A DNA stretch of 64,000 nt from Hyalella azteca. Taxonomy: Eukaryota; Arthropoda; Malacostraca; Amphipoda; Hyalellidae. Position numbers and translations under genes: made by a program. Below are positions 1 through 12,450 of this stretch, one piece after another. The DNA lies in the NCBI RefSeq assembly GCF_000764305.2, contig NW_025939527.1, positions 373,583-437,582 on the forward strand. The letters run 5' to 3'. Under the pieces are notes generated by a model. The model had not been told where the DNA came from. It saw only the letters and a list, made by a program, of their open reading frames with translations, and searched no databases. Position 1 is the first letter of the stretch, and every line of letters begins with the position of its first letter.

Positions 1-3000
1 GTCCAAAAGTTTTATTTCATTTGTAGTAAAATATGAAAAAATCATATACAAATGGAGCGCAGAGTTGAGAAAATTAAGGTAAAATCTTTTATTTATTTTT
101 CAATATGAAAATGCTTCAAAAATATATAGTTAACTTCGAAATCATGATCTAATTTGCCCAAGAAAAAATATATATAACCGCATCAACACAGCGATACACG
201 TGCCTTTGCTTCATGAGATGTGCAAAAATTGTTGTAGATGAACGAACTCAAATTTACATAGTACATTTTATTGAGATAATTTCATTTCACTAAAAACAAA
301 AATTCAATTAAGTTTACTAGGATTTCATTAAAGTATTTCTCAAACACGTGCTGTTCACACATCATTAAAAGACGCGTGAAAGATTCTACATGCTTTCTAA
401 TTTGATTTTCGTATGAGCCATTTAATCGACCTCAGTCTCATTAATTTACACCGCAGTGTCCCACCAAGCAAATGATATATAAACAACGTTTATCTAACGT
501 CACGCTGAATCCAATTTTTATCCACCGTCAGATGTCTGGCCGATTTGTGTTGCAGGCGTATGTGCGCGTCGCTCCAGGAAAATAATTTTCAAACTACGTT
601 TATCTAAAAAATTTTAACAATCAACGTTGAATTCAACGTTAATCCAACATCAGATGTCTCGTAGGAAACATAATCCTTCAGCACGCGTGACTACGCCAAT
701 CATTATACGCTCATTACGCGGACTGCCGTGATCCGCGCAGCAGGATGCCGGCGACACGCCCGGCAATAGATTGCCCCACTTGCTTCCTGGTCACGTGCAT
801 GATAAGCGTGTGGATCACAGTACTGATATACCATTTGAATGATTTATTTTTTGAGTAATAAAGGTGTATTTCAAAGTTTATATCGGGGTTTATATTATTT
901 ATGACTATTATATTATTTATATAATATATTATTATTAGTTTACTTTATATATGAGTAATAAGTATTCCAATATTTTACTTTCTGAAAACAGATTCATTTA
1001 TAATCACCGCTGATGCTGATAAAATTGGTTATAATGGTCTTTTTTCTATAAATGAGGTGAACTTGATGTGCAGAAAACTAATCGTAAATATGTAAGAAGT
1101 TATAGAAAGCGAAACTGAATATTATTTGAGGTGTATATTAATCCGGAGGGATTATGTTTCATTTGAATACTGATGGAGCAAAGTTAAATATAATATTTTT
1201 GTTGAAACTCTCAATGAATGCAGCGTAATTCTGCTTCATTCAAATTTTGATAATCCTCTAAAAATTTTTACAGGGCAACACCCATTTTGCTAAAATGAAT
1301 GTATATATTTTTTTACCCAACTCTTCTTATATGAACCGGGATCTTGATATGGTTAAAACCTGCGGATATTTGCACTACCTGTTTACGTGATCATTTGTGT
1401 AGGTATAAAATGAAAAAAATTTAAATGACCCCTTATACCTGCATTAACTGCATTACAATTGAAACACCCTTCGTTTGATTATATGAAATGAGACAATTTT
1501 AATTTAGCGGTATTTTCATTGGTAGTTAATACGTTCGATAAAAAAAAATTAACTCGATCATTCATTAAATTTAAATGTTGCCAAAAAAAACAGTTCAATT
1601 AGGAAGAGCAATGAATTAGAAATAGATAATATGCAACTGTATGTAACTTAGGAAAATTAATTTGAAGTCAGAAAATCAATTCCGTAGTTTTATCATTTTA
1701 TGGACATGCATTGTCTTACGAAAAAATAAAACAGGAAAAAAATATTTCTATATTAGTGAAAAGGTCTAGAGACCAGGCATTGGAGGAATGATACATATCT
1801 TCATGCCCATACTATTTACTAAAGATAATCTCAAAAGTAACGAATACAATACAGTTATGTAAAGAAGCTACAAGCCACCGTGCAGGCAAATGCAAACGTC
1901 CGCAGTACCAGAATATCAAGTGTAGTGCATGACATGTTTCCTGATGCAGTCCAAGCAGGCGTCATAAATCGTTACATGTAATGTCTCAACAAAGTTGCTG
2001 CCCTTAGGAAATTGTTACGTTTCCTAGTCAAATAACTTCTCATTCCAAGCTAAGGCGGAAGTAAAAACTTGAAAACTGTGGGAAAAACTTGACGAAAGTG
2101 AATACTTAGGAACTGTATTCTGTGTGATCTGATAGACAACTGATATACAAAGGCTTGCCAGTCTTACATTGACATACTAATGACAACATTGCAGTTCTAT
2201 TTCAAATTGTGCATGATACTTAAACACGTAACAGAAATCATCAGAGGATTTTCGTGGAAATTCCTTGATTTAGGTCCCCGATTATTGTTCACCGGCCAGT
2301 TTCGACCACTATTTTTTACAATAATTTTAGTGCTGATGTATCACCTTCGCAGTACATCCGTCATCTCATGGTAGTGCTGATGCATCGCTTTAACAGTACA
2401 TCCGACATCTCTGTGAGCCTTGTTAAGTTTCGCAAGAGAAAAAAGATGGCCGACGATTTCCAGTTGAGTGGCCACCGATAATTTGTGAGTCGTGTCTTAA
2501 CTGATAACTTCCTCGGTGTTGTGTTTTGAGGGACCAACAAATTTGGTGGCAGCAACGTCGAGCGCGCGTGACTGTACTGGAGATCGCCCGCGTCTCCCTC
2601 TAACTAATGCCGTCTCCGGAGAAGCATGGACTTTTTACGCCGAATGAAAAACCTTGGGGACCGTTGAGATAGAAGTAAGAAATTCGCAACTGAAAATTTA
2701 GTATTGTTCTCATACGAATTTGAGAAGCAATTCGTAAATAAGTATTCCGTATCTGGCTTTCTGGCTTGAGACTTGAGCTCCTAGCAGATATAGGAAAATT
2801 ATAATCGAATATTAGTCATGTATTACAATCTGTTTCGAAAAACCGAAAGTAATTATTGAAATGAAATCTACTTATGTGCAGCCACAGTAATAAATTAAAT
2901 TCGGAGCATTCAATCCAGACCCTGTCAACAGGCCTGGTTTCTACAACACCTTGTCTCAATTTCAACGAAGTCGGAACTACTTAGCGACAATTTCTTCCTT

Positions 3001-3138
3001 ATGGGCAGGTAGTTGCCCCATCTTCCAATACTATTTCTCGAATTGTGCTATACGCTCTTGGCCCGTGGTCCATTAAATTAAATTGCTTCCAAGATTCAAT
3101 CTTTCGTGAGGAGTGGCGCGGCCGGCAGTTAGTGTCCG
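1..3138. other. AT-rich non-coding stretch, no gene seen
   Basis: No coding exon, RNA gene or intact mobile element was recognised here. The open frames are short (64 codons or fewer) and lack support. A GC-richer patch at about 660-810 has no open frame of note. An AT-rich, near-alternating patch lies at about 880-960. The only internal repeat noticed is at 481-655 and is listed separately. Confidence 0.6.
481..655. repeat. Degenerate direct repeat with AACGTT motifs
   Basis: Two related blocks start at 481 and 591, about 110 bp apart. Each opens with an AAAC(A/T)ACGTTTATCTA-like string and closes with a CAGATGTC string. The second block also carries the inverted motif CAACGTTGAATTCAACGTT (626-644). 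This looks like part of an old dispersed repeat. The family was not identified. Confidence 0.4.
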
Positions 3139-3583
3139 CTTTTCCATGACGCTTGTCTTTTCCGTGACGCACGTCTTTTCCATGACGCACGTCATTTCCG
3201 TGACGCAAGTCTTCTCCGTGACGCACGTCCTTTCTGTGACGCACGTCTTCTCCGTGACGCACGTCTTTTCCATGACGCATGTCTTCTCCGTGACGCACGT
3301 CTTCTCCGTGACGCACGTCTTCTCCTTGACGCAAGTCTTCTCCGTGACGCACGCCCTTTCTGTGACGCACGTCTTCTCCGTGACGCACGTCTTCTTCGTG
3401 ACGCACGTCTTCTCCGTGACGCACGTCTTCTTCGTGACGCACGTCTTCTTCGTGACGTACGTATTTTCCATGACGCACGTCTTTTCCATGGCGCACGTCT
3501 TTTCTATGACGCATGTCATTTCCGTGACGTACGTCATTTCCGTGACGTACGTCTTATCCGTGACATATGTCTTTTCCATGACG
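3139..3583. repeat. 18-bp minisatellite, about 25 copies
   Basis: The unit GTCTTCTCCGTGACGCAC is repeated about 25 times with scattered C/T and G/A changes. The unit is a multiple of three, so every frame without a stop in the unit stays open across the array. Frames of about 165 codons arise on both strands (VFSVTH repeated on +, HGEDVR or EKTCVT repeated on -). They are by-products of the repeat and not evidence of genes. Each unit holds the dyad GACG-CA-CGTC. Confidence 0.93.
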
Positions 3584-4238
3584 TCAACTGGATTAGCGCT
3601 GCGGTGACGTCCAGAAATTTTCCGAGATAAAAATACTCCGGGTGAGAGTGACTCTGTTTCTTACCTCAGTAACTCCCTGCTTACCTTTAGATTTAGTCAG
3701 AGAATTCTTCATTAATTCTCCAACGGATTGAATATTCTTAGTAGACGTTGAGAAGTTCATTTTTTACACATATTTATCCTGCAGCATCTTTCGAGACGAG
3801 AATGAGCTTTAAAGAATTTGTTTTGGCAGTGAAAATATTCATTAAATATCGTTTCATTTCATCAATCGCAGTTTTATAGCTAAATAATTTTTCAACAATA
3901 AAACAAATGTACAAATCCGAATAAAACGTAAGGCTCAAACAAGTGAGGGAGAAAATGTAATGTCTGATGGATTCAAGAACTTGGCATTAGGTATTCCAGC
4001 AAGTTAATATTGACTTCAGTTTACGCTGCATTCTAATTGTGAAATACAGACTCAAGAGCTATTGTTCTCCACAAACTTGGTGATCCAATAACTGGAGATT
4101 GACTTTAATCAGTGATATTGAGACGCTAACTTGTCTATTCCTCATTGCTAAGCAGCATTCTCAACATAAACACACACAGTCGTAGTCTCAGTATTGATCA
4201 CGGCAAAGGACTTGACTAAGGGAAGATGACTTGCTTGT

Positions 4239-4400
4239 TTAAATGTAACCCTCTAGAGTAACCTTCCAATGTAACCCTCTGCTGTAACCCTCTATATCAA
4301 CCTTCTTATGTGACCTTTTAATGTAGCCCTCTCATGTAACCCTCTAATGTTACCCTCCAATGTAACCCTCTAATGTTACCCTTTAATGTAACCCTCTAAT
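4239..4400. repeat. 13-bp minisatellite, about 12 copies
   Basis: The unit AATGTAACCCTCT is repeated with frequent point changes (GTTACCCT, GTAGCCCT, TCAACCTT). The TAACCC core recalls telomere repeats but the period is 13 and the phase is kept across the array, so this is an interstitial minisatellite. Confidence 0.85.
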
Positions 4401-4700
4401 CACTCTTCCATTTCCTAATTCAATAATAATTTGCCTTCTAGATGATTAATTCGAACCAAACTCTAGCTAGCTTTTGAAAGAATATCGTTCAGACCAGTTG
4501 GTAGGCGTCGGTGGGAAACAAGTACCAACCCTTATTATCCAACCCTGCAAGGTTAGCCCGCCGTTTACCGGGTAGTTCTTTAATCCGTGCAATTTTATGA
4601 TCCCACAATCCTAAATCCCTTCAACAATGATAAAGCATGTGTGGGCTAACCAGAAATAGTTCCGTTCGAACCCTAATATACTTGGAACATAAAACATTTC

Positions 4701-4800
4701 CAATATTGACCAGGATTTTTCGCAGTTAATCGCAGATTTTGAACCTCTTACTCACTGCTCCACTTTCGGGTATTTTAACCGTTGGGCCACCCAGAGCCTC
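4701..4800 (-). mobile_element. tRNA-derived SINE copy, minus strand
   Basis: On the minus strand, an A-box-like TGGCCCAACGGTT (about 4779-4791) is followed about 40 bp later by a B-box-like GGTTCAAAATC (4735-4745), as in the internal RNA polymerase III promoter of tRNA genes. About 32 bp further comes CTGGTCAATATTGG. The copy at 38811-38900 has the same order and nearly the same spacing: head GGGTGGCCC, a TACC string, the B box, then CTGGTCAGAATCGG. Two copies sharing head and body argue for a SINE family and against a chance tRNA-like match. The 3' tail and target duplications were not resolved. Cloverleaf pairing is too poor for a functional tRNA. Confidence 0.55.
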
Positions 4801-5252
4801 AACCCCATATTTCAACACATCATCAGTAAATATACAATATATGTTCAAATTAGCCCTCTGATTGTTTTAATAAAATTTGTCCCTAAAATCTCGTCCATGT
4901 TTTGCCCTTTAATGAATGCGTCTCCCAGGTAACATCAATTTACTTAAAGGCATTCAAAAGTCCATTACTTAGCTGCCGTCGGCCCAGTCCCGTACGCCCG
5001 AAGACCGAGGCCAGAAATGGCGCTCACCTTGAACGAGGCTGCAAATTTTATCTAACGGTTATCTGGTCGTTTAAGGTTCATTAAAAACGTGCGCGGGAAG
5101 GCATTTTAGTGACCGTGCGTGGCTGTTTTACGGTGAGGCCGCTTTTACCCAGGCGTTCACTTAAGCCGACGGAAGGCCGTATTTCTCGGAGCGTTAATCA
5201 AACTGGCGCTAAAGTTGTGCGCCACTAGCACTATGGCTTATAGCTGGTGGCT

Positions 5253-5662
5253 GATCAGCCACTGCAGCTGGTACAAGGCTAATGGCGGGGACAGATCAGC
5301 CACTGCAGCTGGTACAAGGCTAATGGCGGGGACAGATCAGCCACTGCAGCTGGTACAAGGCTAATGACGGGGACAGATAAGCCACTGCAGCTGGCACAAG
5401 GCTAATGGCGGGGACAGATCAGCCACTGCAGCTGGTACAAGGCTAATGGCGGGGACAGATCAGCCACTGCAGCTGGCACAAGGCTAATGGCGGGGACAGA
5501 TCAGCCACTACAGCTGGTACAAGGCTAATGACGGGGACAGATCAGCCACTGCAGCTGGCACAAGGCTAATGGCGGGGACAGATCAGCCACTACAGCTGGC
5601 ACAAGGCTAATGGCGGGGACAGATCAGCCACTGCAGCTGGCATAAGGCTAATGGCGGGGCAG
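5253..5662. repeat. 41-bp minisatellite, 10 copies
   Basis: Ten head-to-tail copies of a 41-bp unit run from GATCAGCCACTGCAGCTGG through ACAAGGCTAATGGCGGGGAC. Copies differ by few substitutions (TGGTACA/TGGCACA, ACTGCAG/ACTACAG, GGCGG/GACGG), so the array is fairly homogeneous. The unit is not a multiple of three, and no long open frame crosses it. Confidence 0.95.
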
Positions 5663-8600
5663 ACAAGTCACGGTAAAAGGCCTGTGGCTTGTGGCCGGTG
5701 GCATTGATCTACGAATGTGGCTCACGACGAGTAGCAGATCAGCCACAGCCACAGAGCAGCGGCTCATGGCAGGCTTGCTATTAACGTTGCTTGTTATGTT
5801 TCAACGAAATGCAACCAAAGTTTCTCAAAGTTATTGTGTGACAAGCAACACGTGGAACAAACCCAGTATCATGTTATATATTACCATTCATGAAACAATT
5901 GTGTGGGTTAATGAAACGCTTAGCGGTTCACCGGGAAAAGTTTAGTTTTCCTACGCTATTATTCACGGCAAGGAAAGAAAAATAGAATTTTTCCATGAGT
6001 ACACCTTGGAACAAAACAAGCGGGAGCAAGTTAGATGCGACCATTAAACAAAATTGCAACAAAGTAACTTTTTCACATTTTTCCGGGTCAATTACCACTG
6101 AAATACTTAGTTCATCTCTTGATCTCCGCGTCATGCGAAAGTTATACCCGACATGAGTTCACTGAAGTCGCGCCAACAAAACTTTGCAATCTCATTAGTA
6201 AATGCGAACACGCAAAGACGTGTTCATGACGAGTAATGAGACAGTTTGTTTCTTGGCCCATTAATTTCTTGTACAAACAAATTCTTCGCCAAAATAGAAT
6301 GACAGAGTCATAGGGAACGATATTTCCTGAAATACTCAAGATTGCAATTAAACTTCTAATAACAATTAATTCACGACATAAAGATGAATCGCAAATAATG
6401 TGAGGATTGTTTTTTTATCACACTGAAAGATCATTGTTCGTAATTCAGAAGATATTCAAAGTATGTTTCATAAAATTAAAGTTTCGACTCTTTGAAACAG
6501 GAGCTCTTAATCTGGTATTTCTCTATGGCGCTCCATATAGAGCATTTGTTCACGGTAATGTTTTGGATGTCGCAAGCGTTTTCATGATCGTTGCGTAGAG
6601 TGGTTGTGTTATTAATGTGGTGTCCATTATCTTTGCGACATTTGTTGCAACGCTGCTTATTTTCAACAGTTTCAGCCCTCCTTTCTTCCTCTAACTTACA
6701 TACTAGCCTCTCACTCCAACCTGCGTATATAATTTGTTAGGACTTTGAGCGATTTTCCATTCTATACAGATTCCTGATCTGTTATTGTGTTTTCCAGCAA
6801 TTTGATTCAGATGCTTATGGCCTCGAATCATATCGGAGAAATTGAGATACGCTAAGGAAACCTCATCTTCTGGCTTTTTTTGTATTGTTATCTAAATAAT
6901 TATCATTGAGAACATTTTCAAATAAATGAAGCTATATATAAAGCTTGAACTTACAAGAAAGTTTTGGAGTCCGCTTCATAATCAATTTTATACCCAATTA
7001 TTGATACCAATAAACCAATAACACATAACGTAATAACGACACAATTCCCACTCATATGAACAGAAACATCAACATTCTCTCCTGCTCTCCCGAATATATT
7101 TTGCTGTTAGGCAAAAATTGCAGCAGCGGCCGCCACATCACAGGCATTCAGGGCGCTCGGCTTCGCTCAGGAACACTCGGCAAAAATCAGGCAGGGAAGT
7201 TCGGGCGATGCAGTTTTTATTCCACAAGATTTATGAGATTAATTTACTAGGGGCAAATATTGGAGCAAACGTCAGATTAATGGTCGTAACGCGCGTACTT
7301 TATTTATATACTGGAGGGAGAGGGTGCGACATGCATTGTTTGCTCCATTTATTTCTTTAACGTCTCGTTTTTATTCGCTTTTGTACGGTCGAAACTTTTA
7401 CCGACCGGGCATCCGCAGTGACATTTGACGATTTAATTCGGCACCAGCTTGTGTTTTTTTATTATTAAAACACGAGGCAAACACAAAAAGGTCGAAGCGT
7501 TTACATTTTATTTGTACTTCATAATTTCGAAAAAGGCAAATTTAATTTATAATTGGCGAGTCAACAAAGGTCATTTTGCTTTAAAAAAAAAAGAATTTTA
7601 ATGACCTAATAAATCAAATTTGTTAATTTCGTTTCGATTTGAATACTATCAATCAAGAATGTCTCCACATTCAAAATAATGGCAGATTGAACAGTATTGC
7701 TTCAAATTTGACACTCATTTAATGAAGCAAAATGATATCATTTAAAAATTTATTGATATTTCTTCAAGTCATTTAGTGGTTTGTGTGCTCAAAAGACGTT
7801 CAACGGCAGCAAGAAATATCTCGGCAAGAAAAGTAAAGCGAGTGAAGACAGGAGGCGTCGAGCAAGGCAGTGGACGTTTGATAGCCGAAGCTGCGTTAAC
7901 ATCCGCCGTAAAAAAATGCTTGACATCGCAGGCTTGGGCTCAACAACTGCGATCGACGCCGACAAGCTCTATAATACCCAAGCTAATTCATAAGTTACCT
8001 CAGCGAGCCCTCAGATCGTGGTGATAGCGGCCGCAGACGTGACTGCGCAACTTGCCAACGCCAATTTTTGTAAAATTCCTATCCCATTTGCCCTGCCCAT
8101 ACCAAATTCCCAAGTGTTTTCTTAGTCATAATCGAAGATAAAAATTAATTAGTGTCCATGCCTGGCGCGCACCGAATCCTGACCAGAATATAAATTTTTG
8201 GAGAGAAAATTACAGGGCTCTCGTGTACACAACTGAACGACCTTCTTTGTCAACAATGATCATTATTATAGGCTATTGTGTTAATTCAAAATATGTATTC
8301 TCTCGGTAATACAAACAGTTTTACACGACATTTTGAGTGGTAGTAATTAGAGCTCCTGGTGTAAATAGAAACGAAGCTAAGTGCCAACCGACTGAACTGT
8401 ATTACAAAAGATATTGAAATGATGAAGCATACAATTGAAAAAAACGAAAGGAGTTTAAAATTATCATATCTGCGAGCTCGTTTAAAATCTTTTTGGTCGA
8501 CGTACAGTTTTAGTAAGTATTTTTTTTAAATACTAAACTCATGCCCTTCCTTTCATTATGACAAAAGCTCATGTCTGTGAGAATAGAGAATTTAAATAAC

Positions 8601-11600
8601 TTGTCAGATGAATTCTAACACATATGCTAAGTGTATAGATTATGATGCATCAATGATTGATGACAGTTATATGTATAAAGTAAGATATCGCTGAATTTCA
8701 TTGACACTCTAATTCGGTACACTTACTAGTGAAGTATTATGAGGTAGTTAGCTTTAGATGCATTCGTGCATTGAGAATCGCGGGATGGATAAAGATTACT
8801 AAACTTAAATAAATCTAAGTTCAGGAAAAATCATTGCAATTGTCGGTACAATCGGATATATTCTGAACAATATTGTTTACTAATAATTTTTAATAAAATG
8901 TAACCTAAATGTTATAATTATTATTTTGTTTCAGGTTTTAGACAGTTTAACTACCACCATAAATGCCGTTTCCAGGTATCCGCTTTCCAAGAAATTCAAG
9001 TAACATTAATGTTACTTAATTGATATTAATTAATTTATTAATTAACAATCAACTCCGCTAATTAATTGATGTAAGTCCGATTGGTAGCGGTGATGATCTG
9101 TCAATGCCTTTATCATGAATGAAGAATTTTTCTGATATAATTAATATCAATTAGAAAATAATTATTGACTTTAATGAATTAATGGTGAAGCATTTGGATC
9201 GAAAGTGTTGACTAATTCAAAAAACAAAAATATAATTGTTGCAGCCTCAAAATGCCTAAAAAATTACAAAGTTTTTGAAAACAATATAGAATGCCATTGT
9301 CTGGAATCGTGGGTGCGGCAAATAAATGTATTTTCCTTTTAACAAAAGATTTATTTACCTTATAGAAGCTTATATCAGCCTGGTTTCTTACATAAAAAAT
9401 AGATCAGTACTCAATGCAGTGAGTGACAGAGAACAGATTTTTCTTGCGTTCGTGACGTAAAGTCATGGACGGACGTCACGGATGGACGGACATGACGAGA
9501 AGAATAGCGCCTTTTTCCATAAATGAGAAAATGCTCTAAAAACAGTATTCGCCACGCATTTATGATGGAAATTTCTGATTTCATAATATTGAAATATATT
9601 TTTAGCAGATTATTATCGTTATATGCTCAATGCTAATGTAAGTATAAAAGAAATAAAAAATTAAATCTTTATAGATTTTTTGCAAGGAAAATTTTGCAAA
9701 ACGGATAAAGCAATATTGCAAATCTAATATTAATTTCTTTTCAATTATCCACAAAACGAATAACGCAATATCTACTTGATTTTTGAACATATTTTTGTCC
9801 AGCCACGGCCAGCCAAAGAAATGTTTAAAAACAAAGTTTTTATCGACTGAAGTCGAGAAGCGGAGCAGCTGCGGTGACCCGCACACTTAAGATATCGGCG
9901 ATTGGAAACCTTGAGTCAGATCCTCAAAACTGAACACAATTAAAACCTGCACAAGCGTTTTTCTTGAATTACGAAGCCAATTTTGCGGTTTAGACAAGAG
10001 ACGAGTCGTTAATGACACTCATTCTCTAACAGAACCACGGGATATAAAAGGGTTCTTATCTAATCGTAAACGTCGTGCAAAGACTCATCATTCAGTTTTT
10101 TAACTTCATCGAGTTTTTATAATAAAAAATTTTCATATTATTCCAAGAACTCCAATTATAAATAACTAATGAGTTTGTGATCCTATCTTATCTACGGTTC
10201 AAAACTATACGGTGTAATATATGTAGTCCGGGGTTATGATCTGTTTAGTTACATCTATACATATATTTTTAGTATAATTTTTGATTAGTTTAATTTGAAC
10301 AGGAAGAATATTAGTTATTAGTTTAATTTTTGACAGAAAAAGTAACCCTAATTTTACGTTGTCAGCGTAAAAATTTATGTGGTATGGGCGGACAGCAAAC
10401 TGAATAAATTTGTAATTAACAAAGATTAATTACAACTGATAGGAAAGTGACTTGTATAACAGCCATTAATGATAAATATTTAGTAAATTATTTGGTTTGA
10501 AATCCAATTATAAGTCCGAATTATTAGTAACGGCAGCTATAATGAATCACTGCGATAAAAAAATGTCATTTGCCAGCAATGTGCGCATCATAAAATTGGA
10601 GGTCAAAATGTGCACACCTTTTACATGTTGTTGCTGTCCATGAATATTGCAGCAGAAGAGAGAATCGAGGACTTATTTTTTTATTTATTCGAGGAAATTA
10701 ACACTGATGAACAATCTTTATCTCAAATAAATCTCTCTAAAAACTATTAACCGAGTTATTCCAGCCTGGAAAATGTAATTGCTGTTGAAAGGACACTAGC
10801 GTCGGAACACTGAAGTGATACTGCTTGTTGCGAACTAATAAATATTTTAGGCAAATGCGACTATATTCCTGAGTCAAATGCGCAGTTATTCCTGAGTCAA
10901 ATGCATTGCACGAGAAAAATTTGACTTCTATTTGATGTTTTGGAATTGAATCACATCCTTTTTGCACATGCTAGCAAAATTTTATTCAGAGCAATAGAAA
11001 CCCGTTTCGTAAATTACATTTTTTTAACCTCGAGAAGAAAATCACTACTTCACATATGTTTTTTTTCTGCTTGGGTGCAAGTGTAACAATTGATGTCGAA
11101 ACACTTTTTCTCGATGTAAAAAGAAATACCATGACGTCTTGAATTGCATTATTCATTGTATTTATATTCAGTAACTAATTTTTGGAAGGGATTTTAAATT
11201 TCAATACAGATAAATTCCAGCTCTAGTGATGAATTTATTAAAAATCTACCTCGTCTCTTTTCACAATCTCGAATGAAATATTTACAGAATAAAATAAGCT
11301 TCCAATAAAGTTCCAACTTTAAACAACATGATTTATCGATTGTGGAATTCCAATTCAATTCTGACAATTCATGATAAATTTTCCACTGTCACTTTGTATT
11401 ATAAAAACAAAAATTAAAGCATCACGTACAAACTTATATATCCTATAAATCTTCAAAGCGTCTGTGAAGACGATCATCCACGAATTTTGTTTAGAATTTC
11501 GCTGGTTCACTCGTTGCGGGAAAGCAGTATGAACTTTTCATCCAATTCCTCTCGAAACATTCTAAAATTAATGGCTTCACCAAAGTTCAAGTCTTTAACC

Positions 11601-11744
11601 TTCTTACTCCAAGAAATTGCCGACCAGTGCGTGTTCTATAAGACGGAATCAAAAAAGAAAACATATAAAATCGGTTACGAAACTAAAATGCACTATAAAA
11701 CATTTTTGGATATTATAAAATTAAATGGAATCTGTAAATGTAAG
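5663..11744. other. Long non-coding stretch, no confident gene
   Basis: No conserved coding frame, RNA gene or intact element was recognised. Points of note: a GC-richer island at about 7775-8060 stays open in two plus-strand frames for 70-82 codons after a possible acceptor (TCATTTAG at 7769-7776). A fragment at about 8165-8195 matches the body motif of the SINE family on the minus strand (CTGGTCAGGATTCGG). A 16-bp string TTCCTGAGTCAAATGC occurs twice near 10866 and 10890. The remainder is AT-rich with short chance frames. Confidence 0.5.
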
Positions 11745-12104
11745 TAGGGCAACATGGGGGAGCCCCTCCCCACTATTTTTAAACTAAATTTTTGATGAAG
11801 TTTTAATTGATACGAGGTGATTCTTTGTTTTGTTTAAAGGTACAACTAATGAGAAATGTATAATGTGAATTAGACGACTGTAGAGATATTCAATTTTTAA
11901 TGAAACACTGTTTTGTAAAAAGTGTCAAAATGGGCCCATTGCCTCACCCCTGGGGCAATGGGCCCATGGGCTTGGGGCAAGGCGCCCACCCTTGGTTCCT
12001 TTACCACAATTGCTTTTTTTCGTTTAAAAATGATAAAACAACACTTTACAGTTAAAATAAGAAAAATGTAATAAAAAATAGTAAATTCAATCATTTATTA
12101 ACAA

Positions 12105-12290
12105 GTCAAAAAATCCTATTCTTAACTTGAAAAAAATATACTCTTGGCTTAAAAAATCTATCACTGACGTGAAGAAAAATATTTCATTGACATAAAAATA
12201 TACATCCTTGACTTGAAAATATGTCCTTGCGACAAAAAATTCGTCCTTGACATGAAAAAATGTATCATTGACTGGAAAAATTATATATAG
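12105..12290. repeat. Diverged repeat of about 25-30 bp inside the pogo-like element
   Basis: About seven imperfect copies of a TTGACATGAAAAAATRTATC-like unit lie just downstream of the transposase relic. They keep a minus-strand frame of 98 codons open through phenylalanine-rich sequence. The array probably grew inside the element after insertion. Confidence 0.6.
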
Positions 12291-12299
12291 TCGATCAGA

Positions 12300-12450
12300 A
12301 AAAAACTTCGTTCCAGCTTCGTCCATAATCCAGATATTATGTGCAGAGAATTCGTACCTAATCGTGATTTCAGCCAACACCATAAAAACTCATCAACTTG
12401 TGGCTCATTGGTGTTGACTGAAATCAACTTCTGGCAAGGCAAGAGTCAAT
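12300..12450 (-). pseudogene. pogo-like DDE transposase remnant
   Basis: Reading the minus strand in the 5'-3' direction, three conserved blocks of pogo/Tigger/CENP-B-type transposases appear in the expected order but in different frames. The first is an SLAR-like string, SCLARS (12427-12444). The second is VDEFLWCWLK (12368-12397), resembling the V..FF..L block. The third is HNIWIMDEAGT, whose NIW.MDE.GT core (12309-12338) matches the catalytic-acid block usually written as IWN.DETG. At least two frameshifts and a stop separate them. Downstream of the DE block the family's other DDE blocks are missing and are replaced by a repeat array. The relic is too short and broken to be functional. Motif matching was done by eye. 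Confidence 0.65.

Larger units (their letters stand above)
3584..5252. other. Non-coding spacer around the 13-bp array and SINE
   Basis: Apart from the array at 4239-4400 and the SINE at 4701-4800, no gene was seen. At 4444-4500 the minus strand shows weak tRNA-promoter-like boxes (GGTTCGAATTA and TGGTCTGAACG), and at 4667-4680 another GGTTCGAA string. These may be older SINE pieces. A GC-richer patch at about 4975-5220 has no convincing frame. Confidence 0.5.

Noticed and set aside
2999..3607. Three overlapping open frames of 164-171 codons on both strands
   Set aside because: All are translations of the 18-bp array; the unit has no stop in those frames. No independent sign of a gene.
4239..4400. 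Telomere-like TAACCC repeats
   Set aside because: The period is 13 bp with conserved flanking bases; it is not a 5-6 bp telomere repeat.
5253..5662. Possible CRISPR array
   Set aside because: Units are contiguous 41-bp copies with no unique spacers, and the context is eukaryotic.
12087..12383. Intact 98-codon transposase
   Set aside because: Only one catalytic block is in this frame; the rest is repeat-derived, and upstream blocks are in other frames.
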